Shown in pieces: positions 22,223-33,301 of a DNA stretch of 64,000 nucleotides. The position numbers were made by a program, and so were the translations under genes. Under the pieces are notes generated by a model. It saw only the letters and a program-made list of their open reading frames with translations. It did not search any database and was not told the origin of the DNA. The DNA lies in NCBI RefSeq assembly GCF_030272615.1, contig NC_081411.1, positions 837,482,136 through 837,546,135 on the forward strand. Reading direction: 5' to 3'. Every line of letters starts with the position of its first letter. Within the stretch, counting starts at the first letter, position 1. The stretch is from Cryptomeria japonica. Its lineage: Eukaryota; Streptophyta; Pinopsida; Cupressales; Cupressaceae.

Positions 22223-22234
22223 GCTCTGATACCA
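22223..22234 (-). promoter_or_regulatory. PBS of Copia-A (initiator tRNA-Met)
   Basis: Minus-strand TGGTATCAGAGC starts immediately after the 5' LTR end (...TTTAACA) with no spacer. It is the classical complement of the 3' end of plant initiator tRNA-Met. Confidence 0.95.
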
Positions 22235-22896
22235 TGTTAAATTCTATGAGAAGCAAGAATTGAGCCAGGATCTAATGTCGGTCATAGATCACATGCAACT
22301 CCAAGCAACGGATGATCGAAGATCAAAATAGCTGAATGAAAATAAATCTGATATGAGAGAAAAATAGAGATAAAGAAGAGAATTTAGAGAAGACTCTCAC
22401 CGAGCTATCACTTTTCTTGTGAAGGTGAGAGTATATTGCTTATTATATAGAAGAATAATAGCATATACAACCAAGAGGTGCATTAACTCCCACCTCCATA
22501 AAAAGTGGGAGATTTTACCTACTACCCCATAAAAGGTGGGAGGTTTTTACCTACTTGGTAAATGCCAAAACATGTGGCATAACCTCCTTACATGAAAAAA
22601 AAAAAGGAGTTATAAGAGGTGGCACATAAGGCCAAAAGAGGGTGAGAAACCCAACTACCCCATAACCCACTTAGGAAATGACAAAATAGTGGTTATGAGA
22701 GGTGGCACAACAAGCCAAAAGAGGGTGTGTAACTCAACTACCCATGTGAGGTGGAGAGTTACACATGTAGCTAATGTATTCCGCCACATGTCCTCATATT
22801 AACCACACCTAATAACCTAAGCAAGCTTAATAATATATGTGTAGGAAAAATAAATACCCCCTAACATAAGGAAAATAAAAAAAACCTACACTAACA
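22235..22896 (-). repeat. 5' LTR of Copia-A
   Basis: 662 bp, ends TG...CA, eight differences from 16511-17172. A TATA-like box (minus TATATAATA) is at 22441-22449, so transcription would start near 22410. Confidence 0.95.
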
Positions 22897-22901
22897 CTCC
22901 T

Positions 22902-25900
22902 CACCTTAAAATAGGGGAGGGATTATATGATAAGGGTAACTGGCTAAGAGACCCTCAAATTGGGTTGTCTAGGTTGGGATTGTTTAAAGTTGGATTTGGT
23001 ATGAGAAACTCCTCAGCCTCATAGAATAGTATCTGGGAGTTGGATGTTGGCAAATTAGTGGTCCCTGGAGTATTCATGGATGTGGATCTCCTAACTCAAA
23101 TTGCACAAAACTATGACCCAATTACAAGGAGTGTTAAAGATATAAATGTGAAAACCCTCATTGAAATAAATAATGAGGAGTTTAGAAATGCTTTTGGGCT
23201 TAGTGAATTTACTAATTTTCTAGAGCCTATTAATTTTAAATCACTAGCTCAGGTATACATTGTGCAGAGGAACTACCTTATAAACGAGCATCTTAAAGAA
23301 TTCTTTGTGAAGATAGGTGGGCTAATAGTTGTGGGACCCAATACTGAAGAGACCTTCTCATTAAATTTGTTCACCCTTGGGGCCAAGGGATTATACTGGT
23401 CACTCTGCTAAATTCTAGGAGAAGATGCTGAGGCAAATATGCCCACTCATTACATGTTAATGATTGCTTAGATTTTGAATCCTTCTCTTGCAGCGACCTT
23501 TGATTATGCTTCTTTTATCACTGATGCTATCCATGAAGGATTAATAGGAATAAAGAATGGGAAGGTAGATAGGCCTTTTGGATGGTATTCCCTCCTCATG
23601 CATTTATTTTTATTCAAGGGTGGTGATTATTTTGCAAGTGGAATGGAGAAAAGATGCCAGTGTAGTTATGGAGTATAGTGCTATCATGGGACAGAGAAGA
23701 TGCAAGCTTCTTAAAGTTTGATAAGTGTTTTGCATCTAAGATTAGGACTCTCCTATCTTCAAAGAATCCAAGAGTCCCCAAGGTTCTTTTGGAATTTATT
23801 AGGCCAAAAGAGTTTGCAGAGAATATAAAAATTGTCCACAATTGGGGTGATATTTACTTATGCCCTGTCTCCATAGTTTATAGAGTATATGGTTTCACAG
23901 GCACTCCATTTTTGTTACCCTATCAAGTCCCTCTTAAAGTGGGAATTGTAGAGATCCTTAGGCAGATTGGTGGTGTGCAGGAGGTAGAGTTAATAGGCAG
24001 AGATAAAGGGACCATTTTCCCTACAGTTACCATAGCACACCAATTTTTGATAATTAAAGGAGGTTGGAAGTGTTTTGAAAATTTCCTCCAATCGTATCAT
24101 TTTTCAACTACAGTATCCAGGTGTGCCGACCCTGAAGATTTCTTCAATGGCGTGTTTAGAAAAAGGGCAATATGCAGAGGTAAACCCCAGCAATTCTAGT
24201 TTCCCAAAGACCTCATTAGGAATGAGTTTGATCTATATGAGCAAGAGCTAAGGAAGGAAAAGTGGGTGGCTTAAAAAAAAACCTTAGACTTTGTACACTA
24301 ATTTGATATCAGCTATGACCCATTGTCTAGCTTCCACCCTTTCAAGGAGAAGATAAAGTTCCTAATTCTTTTTTTTGAGGATGTGATGTAGACTTTGAAA
24401 GAAAAGAGGGAGGTTGTAATAAAAAACAACCCTGAGAAAGCAAGACTGGTTCTAAGTAGGTCTGCATCCACTAGAGCAATCCCTCTTGGTGACTACATGT
24501 TGCATAAGAAGTCCAATTACAGTGTGTTGATGCCTACAATAGGGGATCCCTCTACTTCAAAGGGGAAGAGGAAGATACAGGATGTCATTGACATTCAAGA
24601 TAGCCCAAAGAAATAAAGAGTGGGAAAAGAAATACAATCTGATGAACCTTTGTACTCTCCATCTCAATCCCTTATTCATATAGGAGATGAACAGGCAACA
24701 GCTGAGCAAATGTTATAGTTAGGTAGTCTTGGAGAGATAGCATATACATATGATGAAGTGGAAGAGGGAATGCTAGAAGAGCCCCCTACTGCTGAAATGA
24801 ACATCACTACTAATGAGTTCAAAGGCTAGGAGTGGGATCCTAAGATTAAGTAGGCTAGTGAAGATTTCTTGGCTGACAATAACTTTGTCACATCAGGAGC
24901 ATTCATGCAACTTGTGTGGAAGCAGAACATTGACAAATATAATGCTAGGTGTGAAAAGAGGAAAGGTGAGCAGCCCCACAAAGATCCAGTTGTGGTTGAA
25001 GAGGAAATAAAGCAAGAAATGATTGATGAGTTTAAGACCATCATTCTTGAGCAAGGAAGAGACATGGTGGCATAGGTTGGGGTACTCATTCTCCCCAAGT
25101 GGGACATAGCAGATGCCTTGGTATTAGAGGCAGTAAGAAAAGAGACCAAACCTATGAAGGGAGTCACTTTCAGCAAAGACAATGCTGCACTAGTCATGTG
25201 GTCTCTTAAAATAGATGAGAATAAGAGAAATAAGGACACCTCAAGGTCGAGTTACCTTGGTGGAATGATAGTAAAAAGAGTTCAGAGTACTGGGGTAGTG
25301 GAAGCTACTAGCACTATGCTAGAGATTGCAAAATTTAGTGTTGTAGTGGCAGAAAGGGAGGCTGAGGAAAAGGCAGATCTCCAGGTTAAGTTGGAGACAT
25401 TTTTAAAAGCCTATAATAGTGCCAAGGAAGAGGTAAGGAGTAAAGACAACATCATTGCCAAGCTACAAAGCCAGTTGGCAGGATAGTACCATCAAGGTGA
25501 GTCTTCAACACTGATGATCTCCTCTTCTCCTGCAAGGCCTCCACCTACTAGCCCCATTATTCAGTTTCCACCATCTCCAGCACCTTCTAGCTCTCAATTG
25601 GTTGAGATCACTCCTCATGAATTGGAGAATTTAAAACAGGCTTAGGCCCTGTATGCAAAGAAATATGAGGAAAGAGTAAGGGCTACAATTTTAAGTTTTG
25701 TTGACACCATAGGGGCCTCATTATTGTATAACAACATGAGCAAGATTCTAGATATGTGGAATGAGCTTAATGGAGATAAAGCTATTTTAATGCCTATTTT
25801 TGATAAGTGGAAGCCTAGAGAGTAGGATTTGGAGCTTATTTGTGTATCCTATGATGAAGCAGGGGCTGATCCTATTATCAAATCCACTTGTGACACCACA

Positions 25901-26368
25901 AAGGATCTAGTAAAATTAGCAGAAGGAATAGATAATGTAGATAGGAAGATTAACTTGTACAAAAAGGAGTACACTGATCAGGTTTTTGAATTGCTTCCAG
26001 GGGGTTTTGTCAGCCCAAATCAATTGAAGGAAAAACAAGTATGGCTTAAGGAATCAGAAGCTAAATTGTCAGTTAGAATAAAAGGAATTATTAACTTAGA
26101 AGATGCTTCCTTCTTTTTTGTAACAATTGAGGAGATAGAGAGAATCAAATCTCATTATGGTTTTCTCAATTCAGAGGTTAACAAAATGAGGAATTCTTGG
26201 AAAAGGTTAGCCAAGGCAAAAGCAAAAGTGATTAACTTTGTGTGGCCAGCTGATGATGTATATAATGAGTGGACAAGAAAATATGCCATACAAGATGTAG
26301 AGAAGTTAGAAGAGGTTGCAACTAGACAACAAGTAGAAGAAGCCGTAGAGGTTGAAAAGGACTTGTAA
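22902..26368 (+). pseudogene. Insert-X gene, main part: about 1,155 codons, unknown protein with C-terminal coiled coils
   Basis: It resumes the frame begun at 16379 in phase. There is one frameshift (about 23640-23675) and roughly fifteen stops, nearly all TAG or TAA in CAG/CAA/TGG positions. The total is about 1,199 codons. Segments in order: a globular part with ELDVGKLVVPGVFMDVDLL (23055 onward) and FGWYSLLMHLFLFKGGDYF (23580 onward); a second globular part from 23690 (VYRVYGFTGTPFLLPYQVP); a basic stretch KGKRKIQD near 24565; a coiled-coil-like acidic helix at 25320-25480; a Pro/Ser-rich linker at 25500-25600; and a second helical region to 26368. No RT, integrase, transposase or zinc-finger motif is seen. 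I do not recognise the family. It could be a host gene family or a TE-borne extra ORF. Confidence 0.75.
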
Positions 26369-26640
26369 TTGCATTTGTAAAAGATTTTGTAACTTCTTCT
26401 TGAAATGTAATGATTGTAACAAACTCTCCTAGGAAAGTCCAAAGCTTTGTATGCATCCATATTGTTATAAATGGATACTAGGACTAGTAGAGAAATGATC
26501 GCAAATGAATTGTAAGAAAACACTGCAAAAATGTATCTGAGCTTTTCCAAGTTTTAATGGAGAATATTAGAAGGTTTCTTGTAATGCTTTTTTGAAGAAA
26601 ATATCAATATACAGACCATTGGTTTTGAGTTAAAACTTTT
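26369..26640 (+). other. 3' flank of the insert-X gene
   Basis: AT-rich non-coding sequence after the stop codon, with TTGTAATG-type elements near 26408 and 26580 resembling plant polyadenylation context. There is no coding frame. Confidence 0.4.
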
Positions 26641-27308
26641 TGTTGTCTTCAAATGTGTTTGCAAGTGTTTACTATTTCATTCTAAATAATCTAGGGTTAT
26701 TTCGTTTGAATAGGGGTTGTAAGGCAACTTTTAGTAGATATGTTTCTTAGCTTTTATCTTCAGGAGGGGAATTAAATATGTAGGAATCACTTCTACCAGT
26801 AAATTCCTTGTGAGATATTTTGAATCTTGATGAGTGTAGTTTAATTTGGTATGAATAAATTCTTATGTGTGTTAGGCATATATAGGGATATACAGAAGCA
26901 CAACTAATGGGATATGTAGAGATATTTGATTGTGGGAGTATTGTTTGAACTTGGATGACTCTGTGACCTTGGATAAGGCACTGGTATAGATCAAGGTTGT
27001 CTATTACATATTTTGTAGGTCAATACTGACCATGAGTACAATTTTTATTCCTTTGTTTTAGTCAGTTTTAAGGTGATTAGATCCACTAGCTTTTGGACTG
27101 GTTTGCTGTGGATTTATCTTTTAAAAGTGTTAATTTAGTTCACAAAGGTATACCCGCTTGGACTTTGAATAAGTCTGAAGTGTAGAAGGTTAAATAAACC
27201 TTGTCGTATGTTGTCCTGGAAGTTTCCTTCTCTTTAATATCACTTCTACATATAGAGTTATCATGTCACTATAAGGATGTTAAAGTGAAAAAGATTTTGA
27301 AGACAACA
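26641..27308. repeat. 668-bp segment with 13-bp inverted ends, at the right end of insert X
   Basis: It starts TGTTGTCTTCAAA and ends TTTGAAGACAACA, a perfect 13-bp inverted repeat. The right end coincides exactly with the GCTTC duplication. TG...CA ends and size fit an LTR, but no second copy is found at the left end of insert X. It could instead be a terminal structure of another element class. No polypurine tract or PBS is evident next to 26641. Confidence 0.5.
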
Positions 27309-27337
27309 GCTTCAATGTGTAATGGTGCATTATGTGG

Positions 27338-29843
27338 CTAACTTACGGAGGCATCATCAGCTTTTGTGAATGTAAGGGAGTGTGGAATGGAAAGGTATCC
27401 CACCATGGCTTGAAACTGGTTTACGTTCAAATTAGTAGGGACAGAAGTGTCTCTCAAGATTTTGTCAAGAATGGCCTTATGTGTAGGGGATATGCATAAG
27501 AGCTCAAGGATGGAGATGAGTGCACGTGTCTTCCCTAGTTGTTCTACAAGGTCATACACAAGTTTGGTTGATGAGGAAGCAGTGTTTTTAGCTGGAGCAC
27601 CTTGCAAAGTGAATTTACCTCGATGAGTTGTAAAATTACATTCAGAGGTAGGTTTGGAAGAAGATCCAATTCCTTTTAGGACGATCTTGGGTATTTGGGT
27701 AGAATTCTCAGGCATTTTGTCCTTGATGATAATGGTAGCGACACAATTGTCCATCAAAATGTGATTGATAGTTGAATTATAGTTATAAGATTCTTTGGTA
27801 TAGTTGGTCTGATCATCTATAGCTTTAGCTTTTCCCTTGTCATGTTTTAGGAATGGTTCCTTAAATATCTCATGTTCTTGGTTGGATGAGTGTCCTTCAA
27901 TTTCAATGTCACCTCTATCAATGAGATCTTGTATGATGTTCTTCAGTCGATGGCAATTTCCTGTCTTATGACCCTTGCTCTTATGAAATTCACAATACTC
28001 ATCATCATTCCACAAATTTGGTTTAACCTTTGGTTCATATGGAGGAAAATTTGGAATAGTGATTACTTTGTTTGCCATTAGCTTCTTGAAAACTGACTCA
28101 AGTGGTTCTCCCAATGGAGCATACTTCCTTCATGACTTTGAAGTTGTTTAAGTATTCACTTGATTATTTGTAGAGCTTGATCCTGAAAAAATGATTTTGG
28201 GTCATACCGTATTGGCATCAACAACACCATCATTGACTGTGTTCTTGTTTTTATTCCAAAATCTTGACTTGTCTTTTCCTTTAAAGTCATCTTTGTTTTC
28301 CTTGAATATCTTAATGACTCCTTGTTCAATTAGGACCTTCTCTATTGCTAAGCCTTTTTCAATGACGTCCTTGAAGGTGGACAAACAAGCTTTTCTTAAG
28401 TCATAACTAATGTCTTTGTTAATATTTTGCATGAACATCTCTACCATTTGTTTATGTGGAATTTCACAAGAGCATCTGCTGGCTAGATTCCTCCATCTTT
28501 GTAAAAATGATGAAAAAGACTCCCTCCTTTTGTTTGGTGTTGCACAAAGTAGTGACTGATATGTTTGTCTCTATGTTGTATAAGAAATGTTGGATAAATG
28601 CCTCTGCTAGATCACCCCAAGACTTAATTCCAGGTAGAAGTTGAGAGAACCATTCCATAGCTTTATCATCTAAGCTTTGTGGGAATAATCTCATCAAATA
28701 TGTCTCTTCTGCTGCTACCTCAATGCAAGATATGAAAAATTGTCTTATGTGTGCCTTAGGATCCCCTTTTCCTCTATACTTATCAAACTTAGGTGTCACA
28801 AAGTGTGTAGGAAAAGGAGGCATTGAAATTCTTTTGTCAAATGGATAGGGACATATGTCTCTCATTGTCTAAGTTGGCTTTGGTGTATTTATGTCCTCCA
28901 TTTTCTTTTGTAAGTCCTTAATTTGTTGTTCCAAATTGTTCTTAGGTGGAGACCAACTTCTTAGACCATATCCCATGCCTAAACCACTAGGTGGAGGAGG
29001 ATCATGTTGCATATATGGATGATATTGATCATACACATGTTCATAAGGAGGAGGTCTATAATGATGCTGCGTATAAGGACCACTTGGTATAGAGTCATGT
29101 TGAGGAATGAAATATATACTTTGTCCATGTATACCATACTCTATAGGAATGTCATGAGTTTGTTCTAATGTGTTGCCCCCAAATTTGACACAAGGTTTCC
29201 TTGTGTCCAAATTTTGAGCATGCCTTTGAATATCCAATTGCTTTGGTGGTTGATCCTTAGCATTGGTATGTGATTGAGCATATTTTTCTACATAAGACCT
29301 CCATAATGGTCTACGAAGGTGAGTATCATATGCTTGACCATGTGTGTAGCGGACCTCTGGTTTTTGAAACAAAGATGATGGTGATTCAGGCACAAGATGT
29401 GGTCCTCTATTGCCTCCACTATTAGGCCTCCTTTGATCCATGTTGAGGTGAGGTTGTTGCAAAGGTCAATTTTCCATTATTTGAGACATGTCAAAATCAT
29501 GAGGGATCTTGGTTCCACTTTGTGCCATCACTTGTAGAAAGTATTGTCTACCTCTCCTCATTATTTCCTCAACCAATCGATTGAAATGGGGATTCATAAT
29601 GGTGTCTTCCACTTCTACTGAATGTATGGAAAACTTGTCCATATTGTCATTGTATGTATCATTGTTGTTTGTAGTGTCCATGTGCTCAACATTTGGAATG
29701 TTTCTATAAGCATCCATGTTAGGTAATGTAGTATGATTAGAATTGAAAAAGATATCATTGTCATACTCATAGGAACTCATGTTTGCGGACTCTTGAACCT
29801 CTTTAGTTTCTCTCCTAGATTTTTGGGAATGGGTTTCAACCAT
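27338..29843 (-). pseudogene. gag: Gypsy-2 gag
   Basis: About 835 codons on the minus strand. The N-terminal part (from the ATG at 29843) is polar and Pro/Tyr/His-rich, including 29462-28869. The retrotransposon Gag core (28865-28464) contains FDKYRGKGDPKAHIRQF and AMEWFSQL. One frameshift lies near 28450. A CCHC-like knuckle CEFHKSKGHKTGNC is at about 27990. Gag forms the particle and packages RNA. The frame then leads toward the protease but stops at the insert-X junction (27309). Stops separate the pieces at 29466, 28869 and 28464. Confidence 0.88.
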
Positions 29844-32143
29844 GAACTAGGTATTGACCAAGATGTGTGAGACTAGATGAAAATGGAAAGAGTATGGAAG
29901 ACCAAGAGTTGGATGGAATGTAAATGAATCTGAGGTTTACTTGCAATGTGCGGAGTGTAAGACCAAGTATGTAAGTAGTAGAGTGGGTGTGACTTCCAAA
30001 GAGATGATAGTTTCTCTTGATGAGGTAAGTTGACCTTGAATCTAAGTATGACCAAATGAGACCCAAAGGTGATAGACCTTGATGAGGGACCACTTAGAAA
30101 AATGTTGTTGTATGCAGTGTGTTGACAAAGCAAGATGAGGACAAGCAAGTGACCTTTTGACTCAAGTTTAGACAAATGTGAATGTAATGTAAGATGTAAA
30201 GAAATGATGGACTTTGTAAGACCCAAAGACAGGTTGAATGCTAGATGAAAACCCCAGAGAGATAACCTAGGAAGCTCAATAAGTCTAAAACTGACTATTC
30301 TTATTTGTTGAATTATGAAAGTTTTCAATCCTGAACACAGACATGTCTGTATACTTCACAGACACTCTTAAAGGACACATTCGCTATTCTATCAAACACA
30401 GACACACTTTTGAGATGCTCCACTATTGCTCAAAAGACACAGACATGTTTCTGCCCTTCATAGACATGTTTTGACGACAAAAACGTGGGTCTGTCAAATA
30501 TAGACGCATTTATGAGATGTTAGAATGTTGCTCAAAAGACACAAATGCATTTCTACCCTTCACAGATGCATTTAGATGACATAGACATGGGTCTATGAGA
30601 TACAGACACATTTCTGCAAACTTTGTGTAATTTTTCCAATCTGTGAAGTTGCTTGTTGTGACCAAATCTGAATGTTTGACTATTTTTCATGACAAGAGGA
30701 CATAGTGTTGATGAGGACTCAATGTTTACAACTATTTAGACTCCAAAATGACTCAAAGACAAGTGTGTTGTTTGATGTAAAATTATTTTGCATACACTTG
30801 AAGACACGAAAGACACAATGTTTTGATGTTTGGTCTTGAATGTTTGAATGTTTAAAATAAGTCAAGCACAATTCTTATGGTTGGCCAAGACAATAGTTGT
30901 TGATCCCACATGGAGTTTCCCCTGGGGCTATGCTATTCAGAGTGGATACTTAGATGCTTGACCCCACTGGCTCCACCCTTAGCACTTGCTTCTCAGGGTA
31001 GCCAAGCATCAGTCCCCACAAAAACTCCTCATGGAAAACTTTGTATCTCTACTTAGAACCGTATGTGTGTGGGCCACTACCAGATGTCTAACCTCCTGCC
31101 CCAACAACTAGAAGGATTTTGGCTTCTAAAACAAAAAGGTGCTAGTAAGGGTATCTGCTCATGTGGCCACACATGCAACACTTTCAGCTCTATAAATACA
31201 GAAGGCTCCCAACTGGTAGGGGTTACACCCTATAACTAATCAAATAAATTTGATCAAATGGGTTTATGGGGAGACATAGTGTCGGTATGAACTAATCAGC
31301 ACACGTTATCCATAGTTTTCACCATGGATATAGTTATTTATAGTGGTTTGGAAGAAGATGGCTTTTCTTTTGCTACCACTTGGGTCATTCTCTCCTCACT
31401 AGTAGTCCTAATGACCATATGGGGAGACAGACCCTCTAAAGATTAAACAAAAAGAGCCTATTGCTCAAGACACAAAAGACAATGGTTCAATTTTAGTGCA
31501 CCAATTGAAGTGTTTGCTAATCTATGAAAATAAGGCACACAATAAATATCAAAAACCCTTACCAAGGTCCTACAACAAAGATCTATTAGTAGTTTGGATT
31601 GTTTGAAATAATCACCCCTTCCTGCAAGCACACAAGTTAGGTAAATTTTAAATCCAAAAGACTTTGTGAAATAGGGGCCTTCAACAAAATGATTTTTCTT
31701 TCAAGACAAGCTGCACCAATTTCGTTAGCTAGATCTGAAAATGTTAGCTCAAAATAAACCAGATCTGAAATCCGAATGATGAAAAACTAATTCAATGAAA
31801 CCAAAAATGCAACAACTAAACACAAATGTAGTTGTCACAAACATGAACACTGCGAGAACACACAAACGCAGCTCCCGAATGCAGATGTGTTTCCCTAATG
31901 CAAATGCAATTGAAGACTTCACATACATGACTACGGAACATAGATGTGTTTCCCAAACTCTACCCAAAAAAAATAAAAAAATTTGAAGATGCAAACGTTC
32001 CAGATGTCACAGATGCGGCAAAAAATAAAAAATGTGATCCGAAAGTGCGTAGACGCGAAAATATCAAAATGTTGTTAGAAATGTCAGATCTGCAACTTCA
32101 AAACAAAATCTGCAACAAAAGATGTTAAATGCAAAAGGGACAA
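29844..32143 (-). other. Long 5' leader of Gypsy-2
   Basis: 2.3 kb without a supported coding frame between the PBS and gag. It holds a degenerate tandem array (30338-30620) and a stretch of AGATGTGTTTCCC-type repeats at 31840-31950. It also has a block at 30890-31450 rich in CCCCTGGGGC/GGGGAGAC motifs. The length is in line with other large Tat elements. Confidence 0.55.
30338..30620 (-). repeat. Roughly 102-bp tandem repeat in the Gypsy-2 leader
   Basis: About two and a half copies. GAGATG recurs at 30412 and 30514, each followed by TTGCTCAAAAGACACA, TTTCTRCCCTTCAYAGA and GACATRGGTCTRT-like strings. Copies have drifted considerably. Confidence 0.6.
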
Positions 32144-32163
32144 GGGTCCCACCAGGCATGCCA
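32144..32163 (-). promoter_or_regulatory. PBS of Gypsy-2
   Basis: Minus-strand TGGCATGCCTGGTGGGACCC lies three bases inside the LTR end. The plus strand ends GGCATGCCA, as a tRNA 3' end with CCA would. I cannot name the tRNA from memory. Confidence 0.65.
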
Positions 32164-32166
32164 AAA

Positions 32167-32948
32167 TGTATACAGTGAAAATGGATAACAACAATATTGA
32201 AAGACTAAATGAATTCAACCACAAAACCCTAGGCTAACAACAACAAAGATCCACCATAACATATGAAGATTACCTAAGACAATGCAAATCAAATGAAATC
32301 ACAAAGATTATACCATCACATGCCCAATAGGGTTTGGATCTTCATTCTTCCTATCTCCATTTATCTTGCTTGATATATTTTCTCTTAGATTTTATATGTG
32401 CACAAGAGCTCAACAAAGAACGGAAATGTGGTTGGAAGTAGGATCACATATGCAAGTTCGAAAGCGTAGTCAGGGCTGAATGCATAGTGAGTTAGTTAGG
32501 CTTTGATAATGAAGGAAGCATCTCCTTATATAGAAGACATTATATGAAATGAAGGGATAATATTGAGAGGTGTAAAAGAGGTCAGCTATGATTAGAGGGT
32601 AGGTAGAGAAAATAAGAAAATAATGAAAGGGTAGGTAGTGTATGAATTAAGAGATGAATGACATGTGTCATAGGTGGAAAAGGTTAATGAATTAATTAAA
32701 TAAGTAAAGATTTATTTAATTAATAGAAGAAGTGGGATCAATTAAATAAATAAGATATTTATTTAATTTAGAAAAAGGATAATTTAAATAAATAAATGTA
32801 TTTATTTAAATGAGAAATAAGGCTAGAAGAGGATAAATGAATTAATTAAATAAATAAAGATTTATTTAATTAATAGAAGAATTAGGTTAAAATAATTAAA
32901 TAAATAAAATATTTATTTAATGAGACGTGACAATTTTAGGTGTCTACA
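32167..32948 (-). repeat. 5' LTR of Gypsy-2 (782 bp)
   Basis: Ends are TG (TGTATACAG) and CA (GTGTCTACA) on the plus strand. It lies directly next to a PBS and interrupts a Copia LTR on its right (flank CCCTA). It contains several TTTATTTAATTAAT blocks at 32690-32920. A TATA box (minus TATATAAGG) is at 32524-32532. No second copy is in the window, so the LTR assignment rests on ends, PBS and junctions. Confidence 0.75.
32524..32532 (-). promoter_or_regulatory. TATA box of the Gypsy-2 LTR
   Basis: Minus-strand TATATAAGG, in mid-LTR, about 360 bp above the PBS. Confidence 0.5.
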
Positions 32949-33301
32949 CCCTAAATCAAGGTTTGGTGCTCCTTGGGTTGATACCTAATGAAGGAGTGGT
33001 ACTCCTTGGGTTGGTTCCCTAAATGTTGTAACTGATGTTTTCAATGCGAGGTTGGTTTGGAGTAGTAGTCTCTAACAACACTTCTCATCAAGGTTTTTCC
33101 CATCTTGGGTTTTCCTCATACATCTGGTGTTATGGGATGTCCCTTTTATGTGTTATTGCATTTGTGTTAGTCTCCCATCTAACCAATATGTCTACTTTAT
33201 GTTAGATCTGTTAACCGGTATACACACATAGCATAGAAAAGGGAAAAGTTTAGAAATCACTGATTCACCCCTCTCCTCTCAGTGACATCTAGTGTTCAAC
33301 A
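32949..33301 (+). repeat. 3' part of a Copia LTR (same family as the Copia-Z LTR), truncated by Gypsy-2
   Basis: The sequence aligns with 35300-35682: GGTGCTCCTTGGGTTG units, TCATCAAGGTTTTTCCCA, TGGGTTTTCCTC, ACATCTGGTGTT, and the terminal CTCTCAGTG...TGTTCAACA. After it the sequence changes to a Gypsy remnant with no PBS, so it is a solo LTR or the 3' LTR of an older element. The left part was displaced by Gypsy-2. Confidence 0.8.

Larger units (their letters stand above)
16511..22896 (-). mobile_element. Copia-A: Ty1/Copia element with 662-bp LTRs
   Basis: LTRs at 16511-17172 and 22235-22896 are both exactly 662 bp with TG...CA ends. They differ at eight positions by eye (about 1.2 percent) and have no indels, so this is a fairly recent insertion. 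The PBS for initiator tRNA-Met and a G-rich polypurine tract are in place. Flanks are ATCCT on the left and CTCCT on the right, a 5-bp duplication with one change. It inserted into the gene of insert X. Confidence 0.95.
14208..27308. mobile_element. Insert X: 13.1-kb insertion of unknown class carrying a large plus-strand gene
   Basis: It lies between the Gypsy-2 gag (ends ...HIEA) and protease (starts ...IEAFIHKH). The plus-strand pentamer GCTTC occurs on both sides (14203-14207 and 27309-27313), and the protein reads through when one copy is used. A 5-bp duplication suggests an integrase-type insertion. The right terminus is ...AGACAACA; the left is TATTATCAC, which differs from TGTTGTC by two G-to-A changes. 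No pol genes and no matching LTR pair are visible. Without Copia-A it is about 6.7 kb. It could be a decayed non-autonomous LTR element, or a DNA element carrying a captured gene. Confidence 0.6.
7579..32948 (-). mobile_element. Gypsy-2: Tat-type Ty3/Gypsy element, split by insert X; 3' LTR not in window
   Basis: Minus-strand parts in transcription order are: 5' LTR 32167-32948, PBS 32144-32163, leader, gag 27338-29843, then protease, G-patch region, RT, RNase H, archaeal-type RNase H and integrase at 14207-9212, and a 3' tail to 7579. The gag and protease halves are joined by the GCTTC duplication around insert X. No copy of the 782-bp LTR is present between 7579 and 9211. The 3' LTR therefore probably lies left of Gypsy-1, which would be nested in the tail. 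About 12.3 kb of Gypsy-2 is visible once insert X is removed. Confidence 0.8.

Noticed and set aside
26641-27308. Independent MITE insertion
   Set aside because: The bases flanking its two ends are not duplicated; the only duplication found belongs to the whole of insert X.
29836-30328. Minus-strand leader ORFs of Gypsy-2 as an upstream gene
   Set aside because: Two overlapping frames with no domain, rich in codons produced by AT-rich leader repeats; they look like chance openings.
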